Shown: piece after piece, positions 7,981-15,278 of the stretch
Numbering within the stretch: position 1 is the first letter of the stretch
Layout: every line of letters begins with the position of its first letter
NCBI GenBank assembly: GCA_963809795.1
Contig: CAWELN010000023.1
Span: forward strand, 1 to 33,336
DNA length: 33,336 nt
Source: DASUAS01 sp963809795
GTDB lineage: Bacteria; Actinomycetota; Acidimicrobiia; IMCC26256; DASPTH01
Reading direction: 5' to 3'
Notes under the pieces: model-generated
What the model was told of the DNA's origin: nothing
The model's input: the letters and a program-made list of their open reading frames with translations, nothing else
The model's database searches: none
Position numbers and translations under genes: made by a program

Positions 7981-8933
7981 GTCCGGAGCGCGGTGGCCTG
8001 GAGGCCGTCGACGAGCAGGTGCATCCGTTCGATCCTGATGTGTGGTCGTGGAACGAGTCCTGGTACTTCTCGTGGATCGACCTCGGCGGCGGCCCCGCCG
8101 GCTTCTTCCGGCTCGGGCTCATCCCCAATCAGGGCCGGGCCATGCTCTGGTGCTACGTCCACCGCGACGGCGAGTGGCTGGGGATCGACGAGAGCCGGTT
8201 GCGGTACGACGACTTCGACCTCGCCGACGGGTTCGCGTACGACCGATGGGGGCTGCGGTTCTCGTGGCGACCCGGAACGCCCACGGCGATCTTCCGGCTC
8301 GAGGGCGTGGCCCGCACCGTGACCGGTCCCGATGCGGGCGCGCTCACCCCGCTGTCGGTGACGCTCGCGGCGACGCCCACCACCGATCGGTTCGGCACCG
8401 GCACTGGCGGCGACCTCGGGAGCGACGAGTACCCGGCGAGTCGCTTCGAGCAGTCGCTCGCGGTCTCGGGGACGGTCACCGCCGGCGGCTCGGCGCGACC
8501 GGTGCGCGCGGCCGGGCACCGCGACCGGTCCTGGGGCCCGCGCAACTGGCGGGTCGCGTTCACCCTCGGTGACCTCCAGGCCGAGCACGCGCAGCTCTAC
8601 TTCGTCGGCGCGCCGCAGCCGGGCGAGCGCGGGGCGGCTACCTCCGTGACGCTGTCCGGCGTCCGGCACCTCGTGTGCGTCGGAGGTGCGATCGAGTACG
8701 ACGACACGGCACGCACGATCACGTCATCGCGCGTGCGCTTCGAAGCCGAGGACGGTGCGCCGCTCGACGTGGAGCTCGACCCCGTCTCGCGCAGCATCAG
8801 CTTCGACCTGGCCCACACGTGCGAGGAGCCCGAGCACTGGCTCTACTGGCGCATCCTCGTCGAGGCGCGAGTGTCCGCCTGGCTGGAACCGGTGCGCGGC
8901 TGGGTCGAGGCCAGTCGGTACGGCTGCACCTGA
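7977..8933 (+). CDS. DUF7064-type (CrtC/lipocalin-like) protein
   Basis: 318 residues, GTG start overlapping the previous stop by 4 bases, so probably translationally coupled to the phosphotransferase. The pattern WNESWYFSWIDLGGG near the N-terminus and GHRDRSWGPRNW near residue 181-192 are hallmarks I associate with the DUF7064/DUF7065 proteins, predicted to share a beta-rich fold with hydroxyneurosporene synthase (CrtC) and tocopherol cyclase-like proteins. No signal peptide or membrane helix is evident. Its biochemical function is not established. Its place after an SDR and a kinase-like gene suggests binding or conversion of a hydrophobic intermediate. It ends just before the right 26-bp repeat and converges on the CoA-transferase. 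Confidence 0.75.
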   Translation: MSPERGGLEAVDEQVHPFDPDVWSWNESWYFSWIDLGGGPAGFFRLGLIPNQGRAMLWCYVHRDGEWLGIDESRLRYDDFDLADGFAYDRWGLRFSWRPGTPTAIFRLEGVARTVTGPDAGALTPLSVTLAATPTTDRFGTGTGGDLGSDEYPASRFEQSLAVSGTVTAGGSARPVRAAGHRDRSWGPRNWRVAFTLGDLQAEHAQLYFVGAPQPGERGAATSVTLSGVRHLVCVGGAIEYDDTARTITSSRVRFEAEDGAPLDVELDPVSRSISFDLAHTCEEPEHWLYWRILVEARVSAWLEPVRGWVEASRYGCT

Positions 8934-8934
8934 G

Positions 8935-8960
8935 CGCGCCGGCTCAGCCCGACGGGATGA
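8935..8960 (+). repeat. 26-bp direct repeat, right copy
   Basis: Second copy of the 26-bp sequence at 6930-6955, 2,005 bp downstream and in the same orientation. It contains the last codons and the stop of the minus-strand CoA-transferase. Confidence 0.85.
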
Positions 8961-10115
8961 TCCCGTCGGCTTCGAGCCGGTCGAGGTCGTCCGCGGTCAG
9001 CCCGCAGCGCTCGGCGAGGACCGCGCGGGTGTGCTCGGCGAAGCGGGGCGCCGGGCGCGCACCCCGATCGTCGCCCCGTCGGAACGGAAGGGAGCGCCGG
9101 TGACGCGCGCCCCGGTTCCACCTCCACGAAGACGTCGCGCTCGCGCGCCCACGGCGTCTCGGCGAGCTCCTGCACCGTCCGCACCTCGGCGACGAGGAAC
9201 CCGAACTGCTCGAACCGCGCCTCGAGCGTCGGGAAGTCCGGCACCTGCGCACAGAGATCGGCGAGGATCCGCAGCGCCTCGTCGCGCGACTCCGTGTACG
9301 GCACCGGCAGCGTCGGTGAGGGCCGCCGCGACCTCGGGCAGCCGCGAATGCGGGTCGCCCATGAACGCGACCTGGGTGCCGTCGGCGACCACGAAGATCG
9401 GGTAGTTCCACGTGTCGGGGATCCGAGGTCCGTCGTACCCGGCGAGATCGGTCGACGTCCACTCGTCGGTGTACACGAGGGCCTCGGCCATGGAGACGTC
9501 GAGATGCTGGCCACGACCGGTGCGCTCCCGCTGGAACAAGGCGGCGACGATGCCGCTCACCGCGAGCAGCCCGGGGGTGATGTCCCCGTCGACGTGCGGG
9601 CTCTGCTCCGGCGGCGCGTTGCGCAACCGGGCGTCGAGCTCGACCCGCCCGACCTCCGCCTGCACCATCGCCGCGTAGGCGCGCCGCTGCGACCAGGAGT
9701 TGTCGTAGCCCCACCCGTTGATGGAGCAGTAGACGAGCTCGGGCTTGCGGGCCAGCAACGTGGCGGCGTCGAGGCCGTACTTCTCCAGCGCGCCGGGCCG
9801 GAAGTTCTCGAGCACCACGTCGCTCGACTCGGCCAGCTGCCGGACGAGCGCGACGCCCCGGTCGGTCCGGAGGTCGACCGAGATCGAGCGCTTCCCGGCG
9901 TTGGCCCAGGTGAAGTACACGCTGACCGGGACGTCGCCGACCTGCGGCCGCAGGAAGCGGATGACGTCGCCTTTTGGCGGCTCGAGCTTCACGACGTCGG
10001 CCCCGAGGTCGGCGAGCATGCGGCCGCAGATCGGCCCCGACACCACCTGGGAGAAGTCGAGCACCCGGATCCCGACGAGGGGCCGGGGGAGCGCCGGATC
10101 AGCGTTCGCGTTCAC
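8944..10115 (-). CDS. Family III (CaiB/BaiF) CoA-transferase (three frameshifts)
   Basis: CoA-transferase of the formyl-CoA transferase family, about 390 residues, moving CoA between carboxylates. The N-terminus has VRVLDFSQVVSGPICGRMLADLGADVVK (split: VLDFSQVVSGP, then MLADLGADVVKLEPP) and the substrate-type motif SVDLRTDRG. The frame changes near 9312, 9108 and 9080. The last two fall in GGGG runs, where one added G restores VEVEPGARVTGAPFR and then APRFAEHTRAVLAE. This points to homopolymer indels, not decay. The start is GTG 10115 (GGGGGGA upstream) or GTG 10130. It lies about 60 bp downstream of the GntR gene on the same strand, so the two probably form an operon. Confidence 0.88.
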
Positions 10116-10176
10116 GGGTCCCCCCACCACGCCATCGCCCGGACGATATCCCGCGCGAGCGCGCGCCTGGTCGTGG

Positions 10177-10929
10177 TCAGTAGTGGTCGAGGAGGTCGAT
10201 GACCGACTTGGCCTGCTGGCCGATCATCACCTTGCCCACGGCTTCCATGTGTTTGCGCCAGTGGACCTCGGCGTCGATGCTGGCGCCGATGGCGATGAGC
10301 TCGATCAGGCGCTCCTGTGACCGGATCCCGCGCTGGCGGGTGGCCAGGGAGTTGCCCCGCGGCTGAGCCTGGCTCACCGCCGTCACCGCCCGGGCGACGA
10401 TCTCGTTGAGCATCTCGGCCACGATGCTCAACGTCTGGTTCCCGGCCAGCGCGACCAGTCGCTCGTGGAAGCGGGCGTTGGCCCGGCCGAATGCCGCCGG
10501 GTCCTCGAGGACGGCGCGTTGCTCCTCGACCAGTGACGTGAGCTCGTCGATCGTCTTGCGCCGCGGGGACGAGGCCAGGATGCGCACCGCCGCCGGCTCG
10601 ATGACGCTGCGGGCCTGGTGCACGTCGCCCAGGGTCACGTTGCGCGACTGGAGGACGAGCGCGGCCGTCCTCGCGGTCATGCGCTCGCTGGGCTGATGGA
10701 CGATGACGCCACCGAGCACGCCACGGACGACCGTGATGAGGCCTTCGGCCTCGAGGATGCGGAGCGCCTCCCGGAGCGAAGGGCGCGACACCCCGAAGCG
10801 CTCGACGAGGTCCGGTTCCCGGCCCAGCGACTCGCCCTCGGCGAGCTGGCCGCTGACGATCAGGGCGCGCAGCTCGTCGGCGATCTGCTCCGGCTTCTCG
10901 CGCGATCGTGTGGTCCTGGTCGTCGCCAC
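10177..10929 (-). CDS. GntR/FadR-family transcriptional regulator (FCD domain)
   Basis: 250-residue ligand-responsive regulator. The winged helix-turn-helix is at about residues 12-80, with FGVSRPSLREALRILEAEG as recognition region and a wing at VVRGVLGGVIV. The C-terminal FCD domain has the usual metal or ligand residues in DVHQARSVIEP, RFHERLVALAGN and EVHWRKHMEAV. GTG 10929 has GGAGG upstream. It is divergent from the 13-kb catabolic block, across a palindrome at 11017-11032, which is the normal layout for an autoregulated local repressor responding to an acyl-CoA or acid. The ligand is unknown. Confidence 0.92.
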   Translation of the reverse strand: MATTRTTRSREKPEQIADELRALIVSGQLAEGESLGREPDLVERFGVSRPSLREALRILEAEGLITVVRGVLGGVIVHQPSERMTARTAALVLQSRNVTLGDVHQARSVIEPAAVRILASSPRRKTIDELTSLVEEQRAVLEDPAAFGRANARFHERLVALAGNQTLSIVAEMLNEIVARAVTAVSQAQPRGNSLATRQRGIRSQERLIELIAIGASIDAEVHWRKHMEAVGKVMIGQQAKSVIDLLDHY

Positions 10930-11016
10930 GATGCCTCCGTGTCCCTCTCCCGTGCCCCGAAGCGGCCACGGTATCCGGCGACCGCCCGGGGTCCGGCGGG
11001 CTGGTGGCCCTGAACG

Positions 11017-11032
11017 AAACGTTATAACATTT
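11017..11032. promoter_or_regulatory. Palindromic operator overlapping divergent -10 elements
   Basis: AAACGTTATAACATTT contains the perfect palindrome GTTATAAC and is symmetric over 16 bp except one pair. TATAAC reads as a -10 element on both strands, so the site could hold overlapping divergent promoters for the regulator and the catabolic block. It is 43 bp upstream of the amidohydrolase ATG. The outer ATTT/AAA bases resemble the arms of the site at 4834-4848. Promoter and repressor roles are inferred. Confidence 0.6.
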
Positions 11033-11075
11033 GTCGCCAGTCGTGAGGCGTGGCACCGACGAACGGAGAAGGGCC

Positions 11076-12269
11076 ATGGACATCGGATACCGGGCCGTCG
11101 ACGCCGACAACCACTACTACGAGGCCATCGACGCGTGCACCCGTCACCTCGACAAGGAGTTCCGCCAGCGCGGCGTGCAGGTCGTGCAGCAGGGGACGCA
11201 CTCGCTCCTGCTCGTCGGGGGAAAGCTGTTCAAGTTCATCCCCAACCCGACGTTCGACCCGATCATCGTGGCCGGCTGCATGGACCTCATGTTCCGCGGC
11301 CAGATCCCCGACGGCGTCGACCCGCGGTCGCTCATGAAGGTCGAACCGCTGCGCGCCGAGTACCAGGACCGTGACGCGCGGCTCGCGGTGATGGACGAGC
11401 AGGGCCTCGAAGGCATCCTGCTGTTCCCGACCCTCGCGTGCGGCATCGAGCAGGCGCTGCGCGACGACATCCCGGCGACGGTGGCGACGCTGCGCGCGTT
11501 CAACCGGTGGCTCGACGAGGACTGGGGCTTCTCGTACCAGGACCGCATCTTCGCCGTCCCGATGCTGTCGCTCGCCGATCCCGACGCCGCCATCGAAGAG
11601 CTGGAGTGGGTGCTCGGTCGGGGCGCGCGCCTGGTCCACCTCCGTCCGGCGCCCGTGCCCACCGAGAACGGGCGCGGCCGTTCGTTCGGCCATCCCGATC
11701 ACGACCCGGTGTGGGCGCGCCTCGCCGAGGCCGACGTCCCGGTCGCGTTCCACCTGGGTGACAGCGGCTACGAGATGTTCGCCGGCGCCTGGGGCGCGCG
11801 CGACTGGTTCGAGCCGTTCCGGGGCGGGGTCGACGTGCTCAGCAAGCTCGTGGTGTCGGACCGGCCCATCCACGACACCATCGGCAGCATGGTCGTCGAC
11901 GGCGTGTTCGACCGCCACCCGAAGCTGCGCGCCGCGAGCATCGAGAACGGGTCCGACTGGGTGGGGCTGCTGGTGAAGCGGCTGCTGAAGCAGGCCAACC
12001 AGACGCCGTGGGTGTTCCCCGAGAGCCCGCTCGACACGATCAGCGAGCACGTGTGGGTCACGCCGTACTACGAGGAGGACATGCGCAAGCTCGCCGACCT
12101 CATCGGCACCGGGCAGGTGCTCTTCGGTTCCGACTGGCCTCACGGCGAGGCGCTCGCCAACCCGCTCGACTTCGTCAAGGAGCTCCACGCGTTCTCCGAC
12201 GACGAGATCCGGATGGTGATGCGTGAGAACGCCCTCGGCCTCCTCGGGCCCGCCGGAGCGTCCGCGTGA
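11076..12269 (+). CDS. Amidohydrolase family 2 metal-dependent hydrolase
   Basis: 397-residue TIM-barrel hydrolase of the amidohydrolase_2 family, whose members hydrolyse C-N, C-O or C-C bonds or decarboxylate. The N-terminal metal strand reads VDADNHYYE, with H13 kept but the usual H-x-H replaced by D-N-H. H226 in FHLGDSGYE and D353 in FGSDWPHGE are the expected later metal or catalytic residues. ATG 11076 follows GGAGAAGGG. It is the first gene of the large plus-strand block, next to the operator, and overlaps the acyl-CoA dehydrogenase by 4 bases. Related proteins sit in many actinobacterial catabolic clusters without known substrates. In this context a ring-fission or ester-like cleavage is possible. 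Confidence 0.88.
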   Translation: MDIGYRAVDADNHYYEAIDACTRHLDKEFRQRGVQVVQQGTHSLLLVGGKLFKFIPNPTFDPIIVAGCMDLMFRGQIPDGVDPRSLMKVEPLRAEYQDRDARLAVMDEQGLEGILLFPTLACGIEQALRDDIPATVATLRAFNRWLDEDWGFSYQDRIFAVPMLSLADPDAAIEELEWVLGRGARLVHLRPAPVPTENGRGRSFGHPDHDPVWARLAEADVPVAFHLGDSGYEMFAGAWGARDWFEPFRGGVDVLSKLVVSDRPIHDTIGSMVVDGVFDRHPKLRAASIENGSDWVGLLVKRLLKQANQTPWVFPESPLDTISEHVWVTPYYEEDMRKLADLIGTGQVLFGSDWPHGEALANPLDFVKELHAFSDDEIRMVMRENALGLLGPAGASA

Positions 12270-13547
12270 CCGAGACGGTCGCGGCGCCGGTCGACGACGC
12301 CGATCTCCTCGCCGAGGTGACGGCGTGGCTGGACGAGCACTGGGACCCCGACCTCACCGTCGCGCAATGGTGGGATCTCGTCGGACGGTCGGGTTGGACG
12401 GCCCCGCACTTCCCTCGGGAGTGGGGCGGGCTCGGCTACTCCCGGCGCTCGGTCGTCGCCGTCCGCGCCGCCTTCCAACGTCACGGCGCGGTGCAACCAC
12501 CCGGTGGCATGGGCCTGCTCATGGCCGCGCCCACCATCCTCAGCCACGGCACCGAGGAGCAGATCGAACGTCACGTCACGCGCGATCTACGACGGCTCGG
12601 TGGCGTGGTGCCAGTTCTTCAGCGAGCCGGGGTCGGGCTCCGACCTCGCCGGCCTTTCCACGCGCGCGACGCGTGACGGCGACCACTGGGTGATCTCGGG
12701 CCAGAAGGTCTGGAGCTCCGGGGCCATGGACGCCGACTACGGGATGCTGCTCGCCCGCACCGACGTCGACGTCCCGAAGCACGCGGGGATCTCCTGGTTC
12801 GCGTTCCGGGTCGACCAGCCCGGCGTGACCATCCGCCCGCTGGTCGAGATCACCGGCCATGCGCTGTTCAACGAGGTGTTCTTCGACGACGCGGTGGTCG
12901 CCGACGCCGACCTGATCGGCGGGCTGAACAACGGCTGGGCGGTCGCGAACACCACGCTCATGTTCGAGCGCGTCGGGATCGGCGCCGGCGGGACCATGAG
13001 CTACTTCCCGCCGCCCGGCCCCAAGGGCGGGTTCCTGGAGCTCCGGGCTGGCGACGCCGCGCGGCGCCCTCCGCCGGCCCGCGCGGGCCGGGTCTTGACC
13101 ATCGAGGAGCTCTTCGAGCTGGCGCGCCGGTACGGGCGTGACCGCGACCCGCTGATCCGCCAGAAGCTGGCGCGGTTGGTGGAGTGCTCACGGACCGGCG
13201 AGTGGACCGCCAAGCGGTCGGTGACGGAGGCCGCCCGCGGCCGCGGTGCCGGGCTCGCCAACGTCGGCAAGCTGGCCCAGACCCGCATCGCCAAGCTCTC
13301 GGCCGAGATCGGCTGTGAGATCATCGGGCCGGAGGCCACGTTGTGGGATCCCGACGGCCCGCGCGACGGGCGTTACGCCGAAGCCGTCGTGTTCGCCGCC
13401 GCGTCGTCGATCTACGGCGGCACCGATCAGATCCAGCGCAACGTCATCGGTGAGCGCGCCCTGGGCCTGCCGAAGGAGCCGGACCCGTACAAGGGTCTCT
13501 CCTTCCGGGAGGTCCAGGAGCGGGTGCACGGCGACGGCAACCGCTGA
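12266..13547 (+). CDS. Acyl-CoA dehydrogenase (one frameshift)
   Basis: FAD-dependent acyl-CoA dehydrogenase, about 427 residues, introducing an alpha,beta double bond into a CoA thioester. GTG 12266 overlaps the previous stop. The N-terminal helical part (FPREWGGLGYS) is in one frame. The rest, from AIYDGSVAWCQFFSEPGSGSDLAG (family signature FSEPGSGSDLA), is in another. The break is at about 12582 in a CGCG tract and would be closed by two missing bases, giving VTRAIYDGS. The C-terminal signature IYGGTDQIQRNVIGERALGLP-type stretch is intact. In actinobacterial steroid catabolism such enzymes are often heteromeric, but only one subunit gene is seen here. Confidence 0.9.
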
Positions 13548-13570
13548 CCCCGGACGAGGAGGACACGGAC

Positions 13571-14398
13571 ATGGCGGTCGTCGCACGGGCCCACGACCTG
13601 TTGGTCAACACCGACATGGGCGACGTGAAGCAGCCGGAGTGGATGGTCCGGGTCAAGGAGGACTACTTCAAGGCCGGCGAGTCGATGTTCACGAGCCGGG
13701 AGCTCCCCGAGCTGCTCGACGAGATGGACAGCATGGGCGTCGAGCGCAGCGTGTTGATGACCAACATGCAGAACGTGTCGAAGCGGGTGCTGTCGTTCGT
13801 CGACGAGCGACCGGACCGCTTCCACATCGGCCTCGGTGGCCACAACCTGCTCCGGCCGATGGAGAACCTCCGCCGGCTCGAGAGCTTCGTCGCCGACCAC
13901 CAGGTCGCGTACACGGTGGTCGGCCCCAGCTTCTGGGGCGACGGCATGTACGCGCCGAGCGACGCGGTGTACTACCCGCTCTACACGAAGTGCTGCGAGC
14001 TCGAGCTGCCGCTGTGCATGAACACCGGGCTCCCCGGCCCGCCGATCCCGGGTGAGGTGCAGAACCCCATCCACCTCGACCGGGTGTGCGTGCGCTTCCC
14101 GGAGCTCAATCTCTGCATGATGCACGGCGCCGACCCGTGGTGGGACGTCGCCATCCGGCTCATGATCAAGTACGCGAACCTCCGGCTCATGACCTCGGCG
14201 TGGTCGCCGCGTCACCTGCCGGAGTCGCTGCTGCACTTCATGTCGACCAGGGGGAAGGGGCGCGTGATGTTCGCGTCCGACTCGCCGGTGTTGTCGATCA
14301 CGAGGTGCATCAAGGAGGCCGCCGCACTGGAGCTGGCGCCAGAGGTGCTCGACGCCTACCTGTACCAGAACGCGCAAGACTTCTTCTTCACCCGCTGA
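13571..14398 (+). CDS. Second amidohydrolase-like protein, degenerate metal site
   Basis: 275-residue amidohydrolase_2-type TIM-barrel protein, shorter than the 397-residue paralogue two genes upstream. ATG 13571 has AGGAGG at 8-base spacing. H185 in MMHGADPWW and D237 in FASDSP occupy the positions of late barrel residues. The N-terminal H-x-H is absent (AHDLLVNTD), and the mid-barrel histidine seems replaced by N151 in CMNTGLPG. The metal centre is therefore incomplete by the usual pattern. It could use a different residue set, be a metal-free lyase, or act as partner of the other amidohydrolase. The family is clear; the reaction is unknown. Confidence 0.82.
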   Translation: MAVVARAHDLLVNTDMGDVKQPEWMVRVKEDYFKAGESMFTSRELPELLDEMDSMGVERSVLMTNMQNVSKRVLSFVDERPDRFHIGLGGHNLLRPMENLRRLESFVADHQVAYTVVGPSFWGDGMYAPSDAVYYPLYTKCCELELPLCMNTGLPGPPIPGEVQNPIHLDRVCVRFPELNLCMMHGADPWWDVAIRLMIKYANLRLMTSAWSPRHLPESLLHFMSTRGKGRVMFASDSPVLSITRCIKEAAALELAPEVLDAYLYQNAQDFFFTR

Positions 14399-14405
14399 CG
14401 AGGAC

Positions 14406-15278
14406 ATGATGGGTACCACCGAACCGGACACGAGGGTGCAGCTCGATTGTGATCCCGCGGCTCACGTCGCCCGGTTGACGATCGACAACCCGGATCGGCG
14501 CAACGCGTACGACCCCGCGATGCGTCGCACCATGGCGGCCTACCTCGAGGAGCTCGCGGTCGACGACGACATCAAGGTCGTCATCGTGCGTGGCAGCAAC
14601 GGCGTGTTCAGCACCGGCGCCGACATGGCGAACTCGTACTCGTGGTACGGGTCCGAGGAGCCGCGGCGGCGGCCCAGCCAGCGCCGGCGTCTCAGCGTCG
14701 ACCGGGAGAGCTTCGGCTTCTACCACGAGTTCCTGACCTTCCCGAAGGTCACCGTCGCGCAGGTCGAGACGTACGCGCTCGGCGGTGCGTTCGAGCTCGC
14801 GCTGATGGCCGACCTCGCGGTGGTGGGGCGTGACGCCAAGCTCGGCATGCCCGGCGCGCAGCTGCTCGGCCCCGCGCTCGGCAACCTGCACCTCTTCTTC
14901 CACCGGCTCGGTCCGGTGATGGCGCGGCGCCTGCTGCTCACCGGCGACGTCGTGACCGCCGGCGAGCTGGAGCACCTCGGGCTGTTCACCGACGTCTGCG
15001 ACCCGGACGCGGTGGCGGAACGCGCCGAGACGTGGGCCCGGAAGGTGGCCCGGATGCCGGCCGACGGTCTCGCCATCGCCAAGACCAGCTTCTCGCTGGT
15101 GGAGCAGACGATGGCGTACGCGGGCGAGGAGGCCACCGGCTACCTGGTGCACGCGTTCGCGACCAACCTCCGCTTCGAGGACGACGAGTTCAACTTCGTG
15201 AAGGCCCGGGCGAAGGTCGGTACCAGTGACGCGTTCAAGGAACGCGACCGGCACTTCGGGGTCGACGGCCTGCGGTGA
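14406..15278 (+). CDS. Enoyl-CoA hydratase/isomerase family protein
   Basis: 290-residue crotonase-fold protein. The N-terminal motif is IDNPDRRNAY, the oxyanion element FSTGADM, and the second one YALGGAFELAL. E130 matches Glu144 of rat enoyl-CoA hydratase, but the Glu164 position is G150 (GMPGAQL). One catalytic glutamate is kept, as in isomerases and some hydrolases of the superfamily. A 25-residue basic insert (EEPRRRPSQRRRL) near residues 84-96 is unusual. Tandem ATGs occur at 14406 and 14409; AGGA lies upstream of both. It overlaps the monooxygenase by 4 bases. It acts on a CoA thioester made by the ligases or CoA-transferase of this locus. Confidence 0.88.
   Translation: MMGTTEPDTRVQLDCDPAAHVARLTIDNPDRRNAYDPAMRRTMAAYLEELAVDDDIKVVIVRGSNGVFSTGADMANSYSWYGSEEPRRRPSQRRRLSVDRESFGFYHEFLTFPKVTVAQVETYALGGAFELALMADLAVVGRDAKLGMPGAQLLGPALGNLHLFFHRLGPVMARRLLLTGDVVTAGELEHLGLFTDVCDPDAVAERAETWARKVARMPADGLAIAKTSFSLVEQTMAYAGEEATGYLVHAFATNLRFEDDEFNFVKARAKVGTSDAFKERDRHFGVDGLR

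Noticed and set aside
11011..11035. KstR/KstR2 steroid-regulator site
   Set aside because: The palindrome does not match the KstR (AAC...GTT spaced) or KstR2 (CAAG...CTTG) patterns as I recall them.
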